This document shows positions 1 to 9,270 of a stretch of 32,060 bases of DNA, piece after piece. Both the position numbers and the translations under genes were made by a program. The notes under the pieces were generated by a model, which was given only the letters and a program-made list of their open reading frames with translations, did not search any database and was not told where the DNA came from. Source of the stretch: Candidatus Hodarchaeota archaeon. GTDB lineage: Archaea; Asgardarchaeota; Heimdallarchaeia; Hodarchaeales; Hodarchaeaceae. The stretch's first letter is position 1; each line of letters starts with the position of its first letter. The stretch covers positions 1-32,060 of the forward strand of contig JAEOTY010000113.1 in assembly GCA_016839625.1 (NCBI GenBank), read 5' to 3'.

Positions 1-824
1 AATATACCTCCAATTCCTACACTTTTCAAGCTCTGACTAAGAAATTTGATCTAGAGCTGGAAGTCATTCCCAACGTTGGTGGAGTACTTCCAATGGAATC
101 GTTCAGTCAAGCAATTGATCAGACAACACGATTAGTTGCAGTCTCGCATGTTCAATTTAGTAATGGGTTTTGTATCGATTTAAAGGAGCTTGCAAAAATT
201 TGTCATGAGAATGAGGCTCAAATCATGGTAGATGCAATTCAATCTCTCGGGGCTTTGCCGTTAGATGTTCAAAAGCTAAATATTGACCATCTAGCTGCAG
301 GTGGATATAAATGGCTACTTGGACCACTTGGGACTGGACTTATTTATATTAAAAGAGAATTAGCTGAATTACTAAACCCGAGCTTCGTTGGCTCAATGTC
401 CGATACCAACCCACTTAATTTATCGCATCATCCTTATTCCCCTGGTCGTGGCGCAAAAAGATTTCAAGCTTCATTAGGCCCACACACCTTTTTACTTGCA
501 AGAGCAGTGAAGTTCTTAGATGATTTGGGAATTAAAAATATTTTTGCTCAAATTATGAAATTAACCGATCAAATCATTGAATTCGTTGAAAATGAAAGCA
601 ATTTCCACTTACAAACTCCAGTCGAAAGAAAACAACAAAGGAGCGGAATTGTAAACTTTTCTTGTCCTAATGGTGAGAAAATCGTTGAAAAAACGCGAAA
701 ACTCCCCTTTCCAATTGCTATTTCATATCGTGAAGGTGGTTTGAGGATTTCGCCCCATTGTTACAATCAAGAGGAAGAGATTCAAACCTGTATGGATACA
801 ATAAAATCATTGAGCTCAGCGTAA
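1..824 (+). CDS. Class V aminotransferase / cysteine desulfurase-like enzyme (5' truncated)
   Basis: PLP-dependent fold-type I enzyme of the aminotransferase class V family (NifS/Csd/kynureninase-like). The frame is open from base 3 with no start codon needed, so the N-terminus lies upstream of the window; the ATG at 93 is internal. Visible motifs are SHVQFSNG, the VDAIQSLGALP segment with the Asp that contacts the PLP ring nitrogen, and GGYKWLLGPLGTG, whose Lys (codon about 309) should form the Schiff base. The C-terminal small domain ends with GLRISPHCYNQEEE, as is usual in this family. Whether it makes sulfane sulfur, as a cysteine desulfurase, or acts as an aminotransferase cannot be told, because no catalytic Cys loop is obvious. 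It is convergent with the next gene, 67 bp away. Confidence 0.88.
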   Translation, partial: YTSNSYTFQALTKKFDLELEVIPNVGGVLPMESFSQAIDQTTRLVAVSHVQFSNGFCIDLKELAKICHENEAQIMVDAIQSLGALPLDVQKLNIDHLAAGGYKWLLGPLGTGLIYIKRELAELLNPSFVGSMSDTNPLNLSHHPYSPGRGAKRFQASLGPHTFLLARAVKFLDDLGIKNIFAQIMKLTDQIIEFVENESNFHLQTPVERKQQRSGIVNFSCPNGEKIVEKTRKLPFPIAISYREGGLRISPHCYNQEEEIQTCMDTIKSLSSA

Positions 825-891
825 CTTTGCTGACGAGAAGGCTATAAATCCCAGTTTCTTTTCTCTCTTGGCCTCTTCAGGTCATTCATTC

Positions 892-1545
892 TTATAGATC
901 TTCTTCAAAAGACTTTATCTTTTTGACTGGCACCCCACCATATAGACTATTGCTATCTAATGTCCAATTTGGAGGTATAGAAGAACCGAAAGCAACAATG
1001 GTATTATCTCCAATAGTCACCCCTGGAGCTATAATACAAAGACCGCCAATGCTGACATTCTTACCTACGATAACTTTTTTCCGATATAATCGTCCTTGGC
1101 TGATTTGGTGACCAGAAATGATTGTGTCAGTTCCAATAAGTGTGTTTTCTCCAATATCAAGAAGATCAGGATCCCACATTTTTGTTAAAATTGAAACTCC
1201 TTTTCTACGTTTGAAACCAAAAAGCCTATAGACAAAATCTGGTAAAATGGAATGGATCATGATTTTTTGTGTTAATGTGAGAGCGATATCTAGAGTTGTG
1301 GCCTGAATAGTCCATAACACTACCCCGATACCCTCAATATCACCTTCTTTTGTTTTCATGAGGAGTCTTGATAGCTTATGGACACTTGCTAATATCAGAA
1401 GAGATAAAAAGTATGTAAAAAAGATTGAGATCACTAACGTGGGTACAAGACCAAAACTAAATGATTCAACTCCAGTGAAAACTAGTAAGAAGAGACATAT
1501 TAAACAAAGTATCAATATTAGCTGAATTAAAAAGAAAAGCACCAT
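892..1545 (-). CDS. Membrane-anchored hexapeptide-repeat (left-handed beta-helix) protein
   Basis: 217 residues. Two hydrophobic segments (about 1-25 and 30-55) are followed by a linker and a C-terminal left-handed beta-helix, roughly residues 115-205. Hexapeptide-type rungs are visible: IGENTLIGTDTIISGH, then VIVGKNVSIGGLCIIAPGV and IGDNTIVAFGSSIP, ending in YGGVPVKKIK, the usual cap of sugar/acyl O-acetyltransferases. The His in IISGHQI sits where the family keeps its catalytic His. The family moves acyl groups from acyl-CoA to sugars or other acceptors; here the acceptor is unknown and the enzyme would sit at the membrane. A stop codon directly precedes the ATG, fixing the start. A paralogue with the same layout lies at 11287-11964. 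Confidence 0.8.
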   Translation of the reverse strand: MVLFFLIQLILILCLICLFLLVFTGVESFSFGLVPTLVISIFFTYFLSLLILASVHKLSRLLMKTKEGDIEGIGVVLWTIQATTLDIALTLTQKIMIHSILPDFVYRLFGFKRRKGVSILTKMWDPDLLDIGENTLIGTDTIISGHQISQGRLYRKKVIVGKNVSIGGLCIIAPGVTIGDNTIVAFGSSIPPNWTLDSNSLYGGVPVKKIKSFEEDL

Positions 1546-1678
1546 CTAAACCAATTTCTAATGATTGATATTCTTCATTCTTGGAGTGAATTATTTGGGT
1601 TTTGGCAAAGGTCATTGAGTGAAAAGCAACAACCCCTTGACATTTCGATTCGCAACTCGTTATTCTTTCTCCAAAGGA

Positions 1679-2560
1679 TCAGAAGTTAGGAAAAATATTG
1701 ACTAAAAACTGAGAGATAATTAAATAATCCAATAAAAAGAAAGATATCCATACAATAGGAGCGTTTTCTACCTTCTTTTTGTTAGTTCTCAAATAGTAAA
1801 GAGTATAAACTCCTATCATCAATAAAGCAAGGATGGTCCCATTTAACAAACATAGAACAAATACAGCAGCAGTCATAAGAAAATACATACCATATCTTAG
1901 CTTAAGTGTGGTTTCGATTCCAACAACCACGACAGTAGTCCGTTGATTTGTCTGCATATCAATTGCATAATCAGGAATTTGATGGTTGATTTGACCTAGC
2001 AATGAAATCAAAGAAATATAAATGAAAATAGCATAAAACTGGATATGTTTAGTTTCGAAGCCCCATATCACATCAAAACCGTAAATATACAAGTAGAGAG
2101 GAAGAAAAGTTATTTGAAACCATACCACATGAAATACCCAATCAAGAATTGGACGACCCTTAGCACGAAAAACTGGACTGGTATAAAGAAAAGCTAGGAG
2201 CATACCACCGACTGCAAATAAAAAAGAAATAAAACTGGCAAGGAAACCACTAACTAAACCAGCAATGAGAGAAAACCACATAACAACCAAGCCAATCTTA
2301 TAATCACGATTGTTTGGACTCTCACAAAAGACATTCCTTTTACTTTTTTTTTCATCTTCTATATCGAAGGGGGCATCATAGTAATCATTAGAAATCCAAA
2401 TATAAATATTAAAGAAAACCATTGAAAGAATAATGAAAAAAGCTCCAAGTAAATCGAAATTATTGTTCTGACGAAGGTTTAGGATCAGAGCAGTAAAAGC
2501 AAAAAGTGTTGTACCAATGATATTCGGCCCACGCAAACGATAAAAAACATTTGTTTGCAT
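1679..2560 (-). CDS. UbiA-family prenyltransferase
   Basis: Polytopic membrane enzyme of the UbiA superfamily, 293 residues from the chosen start. The first Asp-rich motif NDYYDAPFD (residues 58-66) and the second, DYAIDMQTNQRTT (197-209), are the Mg-diphosphate binding sites. Several transmembrane helices surround them. The family transfers prenyl groups to aromatic or lipid acceptors; in archaea it includes digeranylgeranylglyceryl phosphate synthase and quinone-ring prenyltransferases, and the sequence alone does not say which. The frame is open further upstream (to 2644), but that stretch overlaps the transporter gene. The ATG at 2560 lies 13 bp after that gene's stop and follows a TGAGG-like ribosome site. 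It is the last gene of the MFS-MFS-UbiA run. Confidence 0.87.
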   Translation of the reverse strand: MQTNVFYRLRGPNIIGTTLFAFTALILNLRQNNNFDLLGAFFIILSMVFFNIYIWISNDYYDAPFDIEDEKKSKRNVFCESPNNRDYKIGLVVMWFSLIAGLVSGFLASFISFLFAVGGMLLAFLYTSPVFRAKGRPILDWVFHVVWFQITFLPLYLYIYGFDVIWGFETKHIQFYAIFIYISLISLLGQINHQIPDYAIDMQTNQRTTVVVVGIETTLKLRYGMYFLMTAAVFVLCLLNGTILALLMIGVYTLYYLRTNKKKVENAPIVWISFFLLDYLIISQFLVNIFPNF

Positions 2561-2573
2561 TAATTCAGCCTCA

Positions 2574-4238
2574 TCAATCTTCAAGGTTGACGGAAGGTGC
2601 AAGATGACCAAATACTTTCTCTGCAATGTCAACTGTACCATCAAACAGGGAACGATCTCCAGCCCAAGTTTTTAGAGTTTCAGCGTACTTTGCATGAAAT
2701 TGTTCCAAGAAATCACGGAGGGTTGCTTGCAATTCTGGATCTTGTTTGTTACTAAATATAGCAGCAGATACACCACCTTTTATTTCTGTCAATATAAAAT
2801 GATTTCCATGGCGAACCAAATTTAAATCACCTTTATCTCTCATGGTCTCAGACATGAATGAGGAGACCGCTCGTAATGCTCCAGAGAGTAGAGTTAACTC
2901 TATCGGCGTATCAAGCTTTTTGTGGAAAGTATAATCAAAAATAGGAAGTCCACCTTCTTCAATAACTAGAAGTAATGTGAAATCAAGCGGTTTGAAACTA
3001 TCTGATACCCAAAACAATGGAAGAGCAGCCAAAACTGCGAGAATAGTAAGGAGATAAGTAATAAATTCGATATTAGCAAGGTCAGTCACAATGGGTTTTA
3101 AAATCCAATGGCCAACTACAGAGCCGATTCCCAAACCAAAAGCAAGCGAAATAAAACCAAATGCGTAGTAACGTCCAAGTCCATCCCGAGGAGAAAGATC
3201 AGCCCAAATTGATGAGTCTAAGGTTGGATGAAGCAATGCAAAAGAGAATCCTATGATAAGAGCTGCCATAAAGAAACTATCCAAGATAGGATCCAATCCA
3301 AATATTAGGGAAGCGAACACAGATCCGTAAATTGCAGCCACTATCAAGGTTTTGCGTCCAAAACGATCTGCAACAAATCCTGCAGGAAGTATCATTAATA
3401 AGTCTCCAATCAGAACGATGAACCAGAAAGTTTTATCTACAGGAAGATCGAATTCACCGATATTAGGTATGTTTAAAATCCAAGAAATATCTAATAATGC
3501 ACCTAATTGGGAAAAACTAGCTATCGAGATTCCAAGAATCGTGTATAGTAAAAGATGGCTAATCAAATAAGCTCGTACTGATCGTCTTCCAATTATTTTC
3601 CCAAATTTTGTCGGCCATCGATCATTTTGCCAAGGAACTCCCAAGTCAAAGGTTAAGAACAGGAAAATAATGGATAGAAGGAGTCCTAGAATCCCTATAA
3701 GTGTTAAAACACTAACAAAACTATGACTCAATAGTTCTGTATCAGGGAACCCAGAGGATAGTAATCCTCCAAAAAGAATCGTAGCTAACGCAATGACTAT
3801 AAAAGCAAAGATGATTATAGAGTAGGTTCGACCCCGATACCACATATTAGTTAAACCCGCAAACAGGGTTCCGCTACTTGTCAATAAGATTCCAAAAAAG
3901 AAAGCAAAACTAGCTAAACTTACAATCAAGAATAAACTTTCATTAACAAGATTAACAAATAATATTGCTGTAATGGAGCTTCCTCCCATTCCTACTAATA
4001 TTGAGAGTCTGAGGAACTCGGGATGTTTATCAAGTATTGTACCAGTCAAATATAGCATAAAAATGACTAAACAAAGAATGAATCCTAAAATTAAGACTCC
4101 AAATCCCTTAAAGGGATTAGTTGGAGATGATTCTACATAAGATAATATATCAAATGAATAAATCAAAAGTAAAAGAGAAGCTAGCAGCCAAGAGAAAACA
4201 TTCGGTATAATTATTGTTAAAATGGTTTTGATTTTCAC
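2574..4238 (-). CDS. MFS transporter with C-terminal longin/roadblock-like domain (copy A)
   Basis: About 554 residues from a GTG start. Twelve hydrophobic helices span roughly residues 1-412, with MFS motif A as GFVADRFGRKTL (287-298) after TM8 and a second loop ADLSPRDGLGRY. Ordinary MFS proteins would end there. This one continues for about 125 residues (418-542) with a soluble domain: FTLLLVIEEGGLPIFDYTF strand pair, SGALRAVSSFMSE helix, LVRHGNHFILTE and SAAIFSNKQDPEL strands, LEQFHAKYAETL helix, and IAEKVFGHL end. The same pattern occurs in the neighbouring transporter and in the N-terminal half of the longin/roadblock protein at 10393. With 12 helices the domain should face the cytosol. 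Substrate unknown. The frame is open to a TTG at 4277; GTG 4238 was preferred because it aligns with the paralogue's start. The domain name is my inference from pattern. Confidence 0.85.
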   Translation of the reverse strand: MKIKTILTIIIPNVFSWLLASLLLLIYSFDILSYVESSPTNPFKGFGVLILGFILCLVIFMLYLTGTILDKHPEFLRLSILVGMGGSSITAILFVNLVNESLFLIVSLASFAFFFGILLTSSGTLFAGLTNMWYRGRTYSIIIFAFIVIALATILFGGLLSSGFPDTELLSHSFVSVLTLIGILGLLLSIIFLFLTFDLGVPWQNDRWPTKFGKIIGRRSVRAYLISHLLLYTILGISIASFSQLGALLDISWILNIPNIGEFDLPVDKTFWFIVLIGDLLMILPAGFVADRFGRKTLIVAAIYGSVFASLIFGLDPILDSFFMAALIIGFSFALLHPTLDSSIWADLSPRDGLGRYYAFGFISLAFGLGIGSVVGHWILKPIVTDLANIEFITYLLTILAVLAALPLFWVSDSFKPLDFTLLLVIEEGGLPIFDYTFHKKLDTPIELTLLSGALRAVSSFMSETMRDKGDLNLVRHGNHFILTEIKGGVSAAIFSNKQDPELQATLRDFLEQFHAKYAETLKTWAGDRSLFDGTVDIAEKVFGHLAPSVNLED

Positions 4239-4341
4239 TCTTATCACTTCTAAATCAGTGGAAACCTCTTGTATCAAATTAATACTAAATATTCGTTATT
4301 TTCTGTTTGCTTGTTTGGATTCATTGTTATCACGAATATGA

Positions 4342-5991
4342 TTAATCATGTGGATTACTGGGAACGGTTTTAGATGGAAGAAGAGGCCCAAATACATCTT
4401 CCGCAATAGCAACAGCGGGATCAAATGTTGTCATTTGGCCTATCCAGTCGTTAATCTCTTCGTGAAAAGTAACACAAAATCTAGCTAAAAAAGTTTCTAG
4501 ATTGCTTTGAAGCTCAGGATCGATCTTGTTAGCAAAAATTGTCCCAACAAGTTCTTTTCCATTTGAACCAACTTTAGACTGGACTGTAAAAACTCTTCCA
4601 TGGCGAACGAGATCTAAAACAGCATGTGCTTCATCTAAACTCTCAAAAAAAGAGCTAATAGCGGATAAAGCTCCAGCAACGAGAGTTAAATCCTTTTCAG
4701 TTATTTTACTTTGATCTGGACGATTGAAATCGTAATTGAACATGCACATACCGCTTGTTGTGACGAGAAGGAGGTAGATGTCAAGGGGTTCATACGAATC
4801 TGCAACAAAGAATAGAGGAAATAAACTAAGAACAGCAATGCCAATAAGAACATAACTGATAGTACCTGTATCTCCTGGAAGAATGATGAACATACCAATA
4901 AGTAGGCCAATAGCAACACCTTGAAGCAAAAAGATGAAATTTAATGCAATGTAGCGACCAACAGAGTCAAGGGGACTGAGGTCTGCGACTACAGCACTAT
5001 CGAGAGAAGGATGCATCGTACTGAAGGATGCACCAATCAAAAACGCTGAAAAATAGAATCCTATCGAGCTGTCGGAAAGTCCTACGATTAATGCCGCAAT
5101 AACAATACCATAAACTCCTACAACGATTAGATTTTTTCGACCAATGCTATCAGAAAGTAAACCCATAGGTATCACAAATAATAGATCTCCCAAGAAAACC
5201 AAAATCCAAAATAGTTTTGTTTGATCTATTTGGTACGTGCCAAAGAAAGGAAGATTAATAAAAGAACTAGGAAAACGTACCTCCCCTATTTGAGAAATTG
5301 AAGTAAAAGCAATACCGAGCATTAGATACACAAAAAAGTGTGATATTAAATAGGCCCTCACGGAGCTACGATTAATAATCTGACTTAATGGGGTGGGGAA
5401 TTCATCATTCGTCCAAGAGGTTGTCGAATCAAAAGTGAAGAAGAAGATTATCATCGCTAGAATTGCCAAACTGCTAATCAAAAACAAGGGGATTTGAAAA
5501 TCTGACGGAAAAAGTTCACCAATGGAAATGATGCCAATTGAGATAAGTGCACTTATGAATAACGCTCCAGCATAGAATTGCCCCCTCTTCTGTACCTCTG
5601 AATGCCCTGCAAAAAGTGCCCCAGAAGATGTTGCTAATACTCCCAGGGAAACACCTATACCTGGCAATCCTAACAAAAGAAGTAATGTAAAATCAGCCCC
5701 TAGGATTGATAAGAGGAGAAAAAATCCGCTCGCCAATAATGATCCTATAATCAGGGGTTTGATGATCTGTGGCTTTTTATCAATGAAAAATCCTGTGCTG
5801 TACAACGAGACAGTAGCAAAGCAAGCTGTGATAAATAGAATAAACACCCCTGGACTGAATAAATCCCTAGTTACAGATGTTTGAGGGTTTGCGTTAAGCA
5901 AATCAAAAGAATAAACAAGGAGAAAGAGCGCTGTAAGCAACCATACAACTGTAGTAGGAAGAATAATTGTGAAATCCTTTTTTAATTTCAT
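4342..5991 (-). CDS. MFS transporter with C-terminal longin/roadblock-like domain (copy B)
   Basis: 549 residues, a tandem paralogue of the downstream gene. Twelve hydrophobic helices cover residues 5-400, with the motif A equivalent PMGLLSDSIGRKNL (275-288) and ADLSPLDSVGRY (336-347). The extra C-terminal domain spans about 402-535: YLLLVTTSGMCMFNYDF, AGALSAISSFFES, LVRHGRVFTVQS, GTIFANKIDPEL, LETFLARFCVTFHEEINDW, IAEDVFGPL. Conservation between copies is clear in both transporter and extra domain, so the fusion preceded the duplication. The ATG has a GAGGT ribosome site about 9 bp upstream (6000-6004). The gap to copy A is about 100 bp, so co-transcription with copy A and the UbiA gene is likely. 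The substrate cannot be read from the sequence. Confidence 0.87.
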   Translation of the reverse strand: MKLKKDFTIILPTTVVWLLTALFLLVYSFDLLNANPQTSVTRDLFSPGVFILFITACFATVSLYSTGFFIDKKPQIIKPLIIGSLLASGFFLLLSILGADFTLLLLLGLPGIGVSLGVLATSSGALFAGHSEVQKRGQFYAGALFISALISIGIISIGELFPSDFQIPLFLISSLAILAMIIFFFTFDSTTSWTNDEFPTPLSQIINRSSVRAYLISHFFVYLMLGIAFTSISQIGEVRFPSSFINLPFFGTYQIDQTKLFWILVFLGDLLFVIPMGLLSDSIGRKNLIVVGVYGIVIAALIVGLSDSSIGFYFSAFLIGASFSTMHPSLDSAVVADLSPLDSVGRYIALNFIFLLQGVAIGLLIGMFIILPGDTGTISYVLIGIAVLSLFPLFFVADSYEPLDIYLLLVTTSGMCMFNYDFNRPDQSKITEKDLTLVAGALSAISSFFESLDEAHAVLDLVRHGRVFTVQSKVGSNGKELVGTIFANKIDPELQSNLETFLARFCVTFHEEINDWIGQMTTFDPAVAIAEDVFGPLLPSKTVPSNPHD

Positions 5992-6124
5992 TAAAATTCT
6001 ACCTCTTGGGATAGTAAAATTGCTCCAAAACGTTAATTAAAAAATACTTCCTATTTAATAACTAGATGTTTGTATTAGATATGCTTTAATTTGATGAAAC
6101 TTGAGAGTGCAAGAGAAATAAAAC

Positions 6125-7327
6125 TCAATTTTGCAAGTCGATTATTGTGGCAAGAGTGGCTTGGCATATTTTTTTCATAAATGAAAAATCTAAAGTATTT
6201 ATTGTATCTCCTCCGGTATGATAATAAGGATTACGAAATTTAGCTGTATCCGTGAGCATTATCGCTGGAAAACCAGCTCTCCAAAAAGGAGCATGATCAC
6301 TATTAAGAAGCGTAGGTATTTTTTGTTTTATTTCCTCATAAGATAAGGGAGTAGCAAATCGTAGGCAAGGAAGTTCAATTTCTTTATGTTGACAATTCTG
6401 AAAAAATGATTTTGCTAGCCTCTCTGAAGTGTCATCACTAACCACCAATACAAAATCTCCTATCATGTTTTTCTCATCGATTATATATTTATCCATGGTT
6501 TCCAGTGTCATAGCTGGAGGAAGGCTTTGTGAATGAGGTTTTGAGGATGTGAATCCAACCATTTCAAGATTTATGACTCCTTCAATATCTAATTTCTTTT
6601 CTACTGCTCTCTTGGTATATGCATTACTACCTAATATAGCAAAACTCCCAATAGGATCATCCACTCCTGTTTCACGATGTAATTGATTCCATTTTCTGAA
6701 AAAATCGAGCTCTTTCTCACTTAACTCCTGTTTCACAGAAGATTCAAACTGATTCCACTCATCTTCATCAAGGAATGGTTTTATCACCCCTGATGTTGAA
6801 ATCAGCTTCTTATATTGATCGTAACACTTTTTTATTGTCCAAGATACAAACCGATAAGATTCATCGTAAACACCATGTTTAATCCCCAGCTCCCGCACTT
6901 TTCTTTGGATATAAGGAGACCACTCTTCAAGGTTAAAACTGACGAAAACTACGTTCTTGTTATAATCCAAACGCTTTAGAATCCGAGCTATTTCTAACAT
7001 TATTGCAACTGCACTTGCATTGTCATCTGCCCCGGGAGTAGAATAAACGGTGTCATAATGACTCGTGACCAACATTGAACTATCATATTTAGTTTCTGGA
7101 TGAAGATAACCAACAATGTTGAAGAAAGGATGCTCAAATCCTTTAATCATAAACGGATGCTTTTCAAACTCCAGACCAAACTGCTTAAAAGCTGTTCCTA
7201 TATATTCACCTGTTTGCATGAGGGCTTTGTATGAGTCAAGAGGATGTCGAACTCCTTCTAGTGCCAACATATGATTATACAATCGTTCTATACTTACCAT
7301 TCCAAGTGCCTGCTCTATTGTAGACAT
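6125..7327 (-). CDS. M28-family zinc peptidase
   Basis: 400 residues, no signal peptide, hence cytosolic. Metal-ligand motifs of peptidase family M28 are in order: SHYDT (His90), PGADDNAS (Asp101/102), SFNLEEW (Glu134/135, base and ligand), NLEM (Glu255) and YYHTGGDT (His370). LNSDHAPFWRAGFPA is also typical. Between Glu135 and Glu255 there is a long charged helical insertion (about 137-225). The family removes N-terminal residues from peptides using two zinc ions; glutaminyl cyclase-like members also exist, so the exact reaction is open. Its start is divergent from the IPK fusion gene, with 186 bp between them. A GGGTGTGA stretch precedes the ATG. Confidence 0.88.
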   Translation of the reverse strand: MSTIEQALGMVSIERLYNHMLALEGVRHPLDSYKALMQTGEYIGTAFKQFGLEFEKHPFMIKGFEHPFFNIVGYLHPETKYDSSMLVTSHYDTVYSTPGADDNASAVAIMLEIARILKRLDYNKNVVFVSFNLEEWSPYIQRKVRELGIKHGVYDESYRFVSWTIKKCYDQYKKLISTSGVIKPFLDEDEWNQFESSVKQELSEKELDFFRKWNQLHRETGVDDPIGSFAILGSNAYTKRAVEKKLDIEGVINLEMVGFTSSKPHSQSLPPAMTLETMDKYIIDEKNMIGDFVLVVSDDTSERLAKSFFQNCQHKEIELPCLRFATPLSYEEIKQKIPTLLNSDHAPFWRAGFPAIMLTDTAKFRNPYYHTGGDTINTLDFSFMKKICQATLATIIDLQN

Positions 7328-7501
7328 TAGATTTCACACCCTTTGATTAGAATTAAAACTAAATTAATTATTAAGTTTGAATCATTAAACTCACTCATGT
7401 TTTAAAACGATTGAAATAATAAATATTTAGAGCAATTTTTCCATATTATTATTGTAAACATCCATAAAACACCACCCCGAAGTCAAAGATTAGAAAAAAA
7501 T

Positions 7502-7506
7502 GGTGA
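7502..7506 (+). promoter_or_regulatory. Ribosome binding site for the IPK-MBL fusion
   Basis: GGTGA, complementary to the TCACC near the archaeal 16S 3' end, with 7 nt before the GTG at 7514. It favours this GTG over the in-frame ATG at 7532. Confidence 0.55.
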
Positions 7507-7513
7507 AAATTCG

Positions 7514-9196
7514 GTGAAAAAAACACAAATCATGCTAATCAAGCTAGGTGGGAGTTTAATTACTCATAAAAAAGATATTCACCATATAGATCGTTATTTA
7601 GATCAATTAGATTTATACTTATCTGGTAAAGGATCACTAAGCGAATTAACGCAAAAAATTTCAGATTTAATGAATTATGAACGTTTGAATGAGATTTTTC
7701 AAACTTTATCTTTGTTTCTTACAAAAAATCCCCAAAGAAAGCTTATTTTGGTACATGGAGCAGGATCAATTGGTCATTCATTGGTCTTACACTTACTTAA
7801 AAGTCATTCGGATCTTCAAAACGTTTATCCCATAATTAAACTCGCCGTGGCATCTCAGAATCAAATAATTGTATCAACAGCGATAAGGCAGGGAATCAAT
7901 GCGGTCTCGTTTCCCTCTCACCCTCTTTTTGCAGGTGTATTCACAAAAAGTGTATCAACAAAGAGTTGTGATGCCCCGAATTTACGAATTCTTGAACAAT
8001 TAATCACTGAAACTGACGCAATCCCAGTGTTCTATGGAGATGTCGGCCATACTCCTAGCGGATGGAAAGTTTTTTCGGGTGATATATACCCTAGTGCTCT
8101 GATGAGACGTCTTAATATGACCTGTATCGATTCAACAATATTTTTAACAAGCGTTGAAGGCAAACGTACGGGTATTTACACCAAGGATCCCAGTTTCGAT
8201 GATGCTGAATATATAGCACGTATTGAAGTTGAGCCAAACGAGTTTACCAGTTATGGCTCAGATGGTCGATCTTTAACATTCAGTGGGGAGGAGATTGACA
8301 GGAATTTTGATGTCACTGAAGCAATGGGAGGGAAGCTTCGTAACCTCATTGAGTTAGCGAATGGGTATACGAGGTGTTGGGTTGTCGGTTTGGAGGAATT
8401 CGCTAAGGCTCTTGATGGTGAAGAGGTTGGTACTAGAATATTTCCAAAGAACCCCTCTCAAATGCGTGTGGCATTTTTAGGAACAGGAGATGCTTTTGGA
8501 TCAGGTGGACGTAAAAATGTATCGATTTTGGCTGAAATCGGAACACAAGGGATTCTATTAGATTGTGGACCACACATTTTGTCAGCTTTGAAACAATCTG
8601 GACGAAGTACGAATGATATCGACATGGTTTTAATAACACATTTTCACGGGGATCATTGTAGCGGTGTTCCGTTTCTCCTTTTAGAAGCCAGTATTCTACA
8701 ACAACGTAAAAAACCACTAATCATCGTTGGTCCTCCGAAGATTAAGGAAAACATCACTAAACTTTACTCAGCTTTGTATGTAAATGTTTCAAAAGAAGAA
8801 TTACCTTTTTCTTGTGAATTCATATCAATTAGTCCATCTAAGCCCCATGAGATCAATGGTATTAGCATCAAAGCATATAAAATGTTTCATACTCCTGAAG
8901 CACAGGCCTATCGATTAGATTCAAATAACATCTCTATAGCCTACTCAGGTGACACAGGATGGACGGAAAATTTGATTCCGTTAGTAAAGGATACCCAATT
9001 AGCAATCTTAGAATGTAATTCTTTTGACACTGAAATTCCAATTCACCTGAATTTTCATCAGGTTTCAAAACTTCATCCTTTAGCGGACCGATTAGCCCTG
9101 ATTCATTTAGGATCAGAAGTATTAGATCGAATTCCACTATCGGGGAAATCAAGTAATATATTTTTTCCTTTGGAAGGACAAGAAATAAGAATTTGA
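7514..9196 (+). CDS. Isopentenyl phosphate kinase fused to a metallo-beta-lactamase-fold domain
   Basis: 560 residues, two enzymes in one chain. Residues 1-315 are an amino acid kinase fold: IKLGGSLITHK (9-19), VHGAGSIGH (80-88), FYGDV (173-177), FSGD (187-190) and DVTEAMGGKL (266-275). His88 in the GxGSxGH motif is the residue that marks isopentenyl phosphate kinases, which make IPP in the archaeal mevalonate pathway. An insertion of about 45 residues follows the first Gly loop. Residues 318-560 are a metallo-beta-lactamase fold: LGTGDAFGSGG, THFHGDH (375-381), His459, SGDTGW (Asp480) and IHLGS (His531), so all zinc ligands are present. It resembles RNase Z or MBL hydrolases; the substrate is unknown. 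The GTG start is chosen because GGTGA lies 7 nt upstream. Confidence 0.85.
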   Translation: MKKTQIMLIKLGGSLITHKKDIHHIDRYLDQLDLYLSGKGSLSELTQKISDLMNYERLNEIFQTLSLFLTKNPQRKLILVHGAGSIGHSLVLHLLKSHSDLQNVYPIIKLAVASQNQIIVSTAIRQGINAVSFPSHPLFAGVFTKSVSTKSCDAPNLRILEQLITETDAIPVFYGDVGHTPSGWKVFSGDIYPSALMRRLNMTCIDSTIFLTSVEGKRTGIYTKDPSFDDAEYIARIEVEPNEFTSYGSDGRSLTFSGEEIDRNFDVTEAMGGKLRNLIELANGYTRCWVVGLEEFAKALDGEEVGTRIFPKNPSQMRVAFLGTGDAFGSGGRKNVSILAEIGTQGILLDCGPHILSALKQSGRSTNDIDMVLITHFHGDHCSGVPFLLLEASILQQRKKPLIIVGPPKIKENITKLYSALYVNVSKEELPFSCEFISISPSKPHEINGISIKAYKMFHTPEAQAYRLDSNNISIAYSGDTGWTENLIPLVKDTQLAILECNSFDTEIPIHLNFHQVSKLHPLADRLALIHLGSEVLDRIPLSGKSSNIFFPLEGQEIRI

Positions 9197-9270
9197 CTAA
9201 ATGATTATTCCTACTATATTAAAACAATGAAAAAATCCCCCTAGGAATTGTATATTTCCTAAAATACCAC

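Noticed and set aside
4701-4919. A 72-residue hydrophobic frame inside MFS copy B
   Set aside because: It is an out-of-frame reading of membrane-helix codons on the same strand.
8433-8717. A 94-residue open frame antisense to the metallo-beta-lactamase domain
   Set aside because: The sense frame holds the complete zinc motif; the antisense frame has no domain-like pattern.
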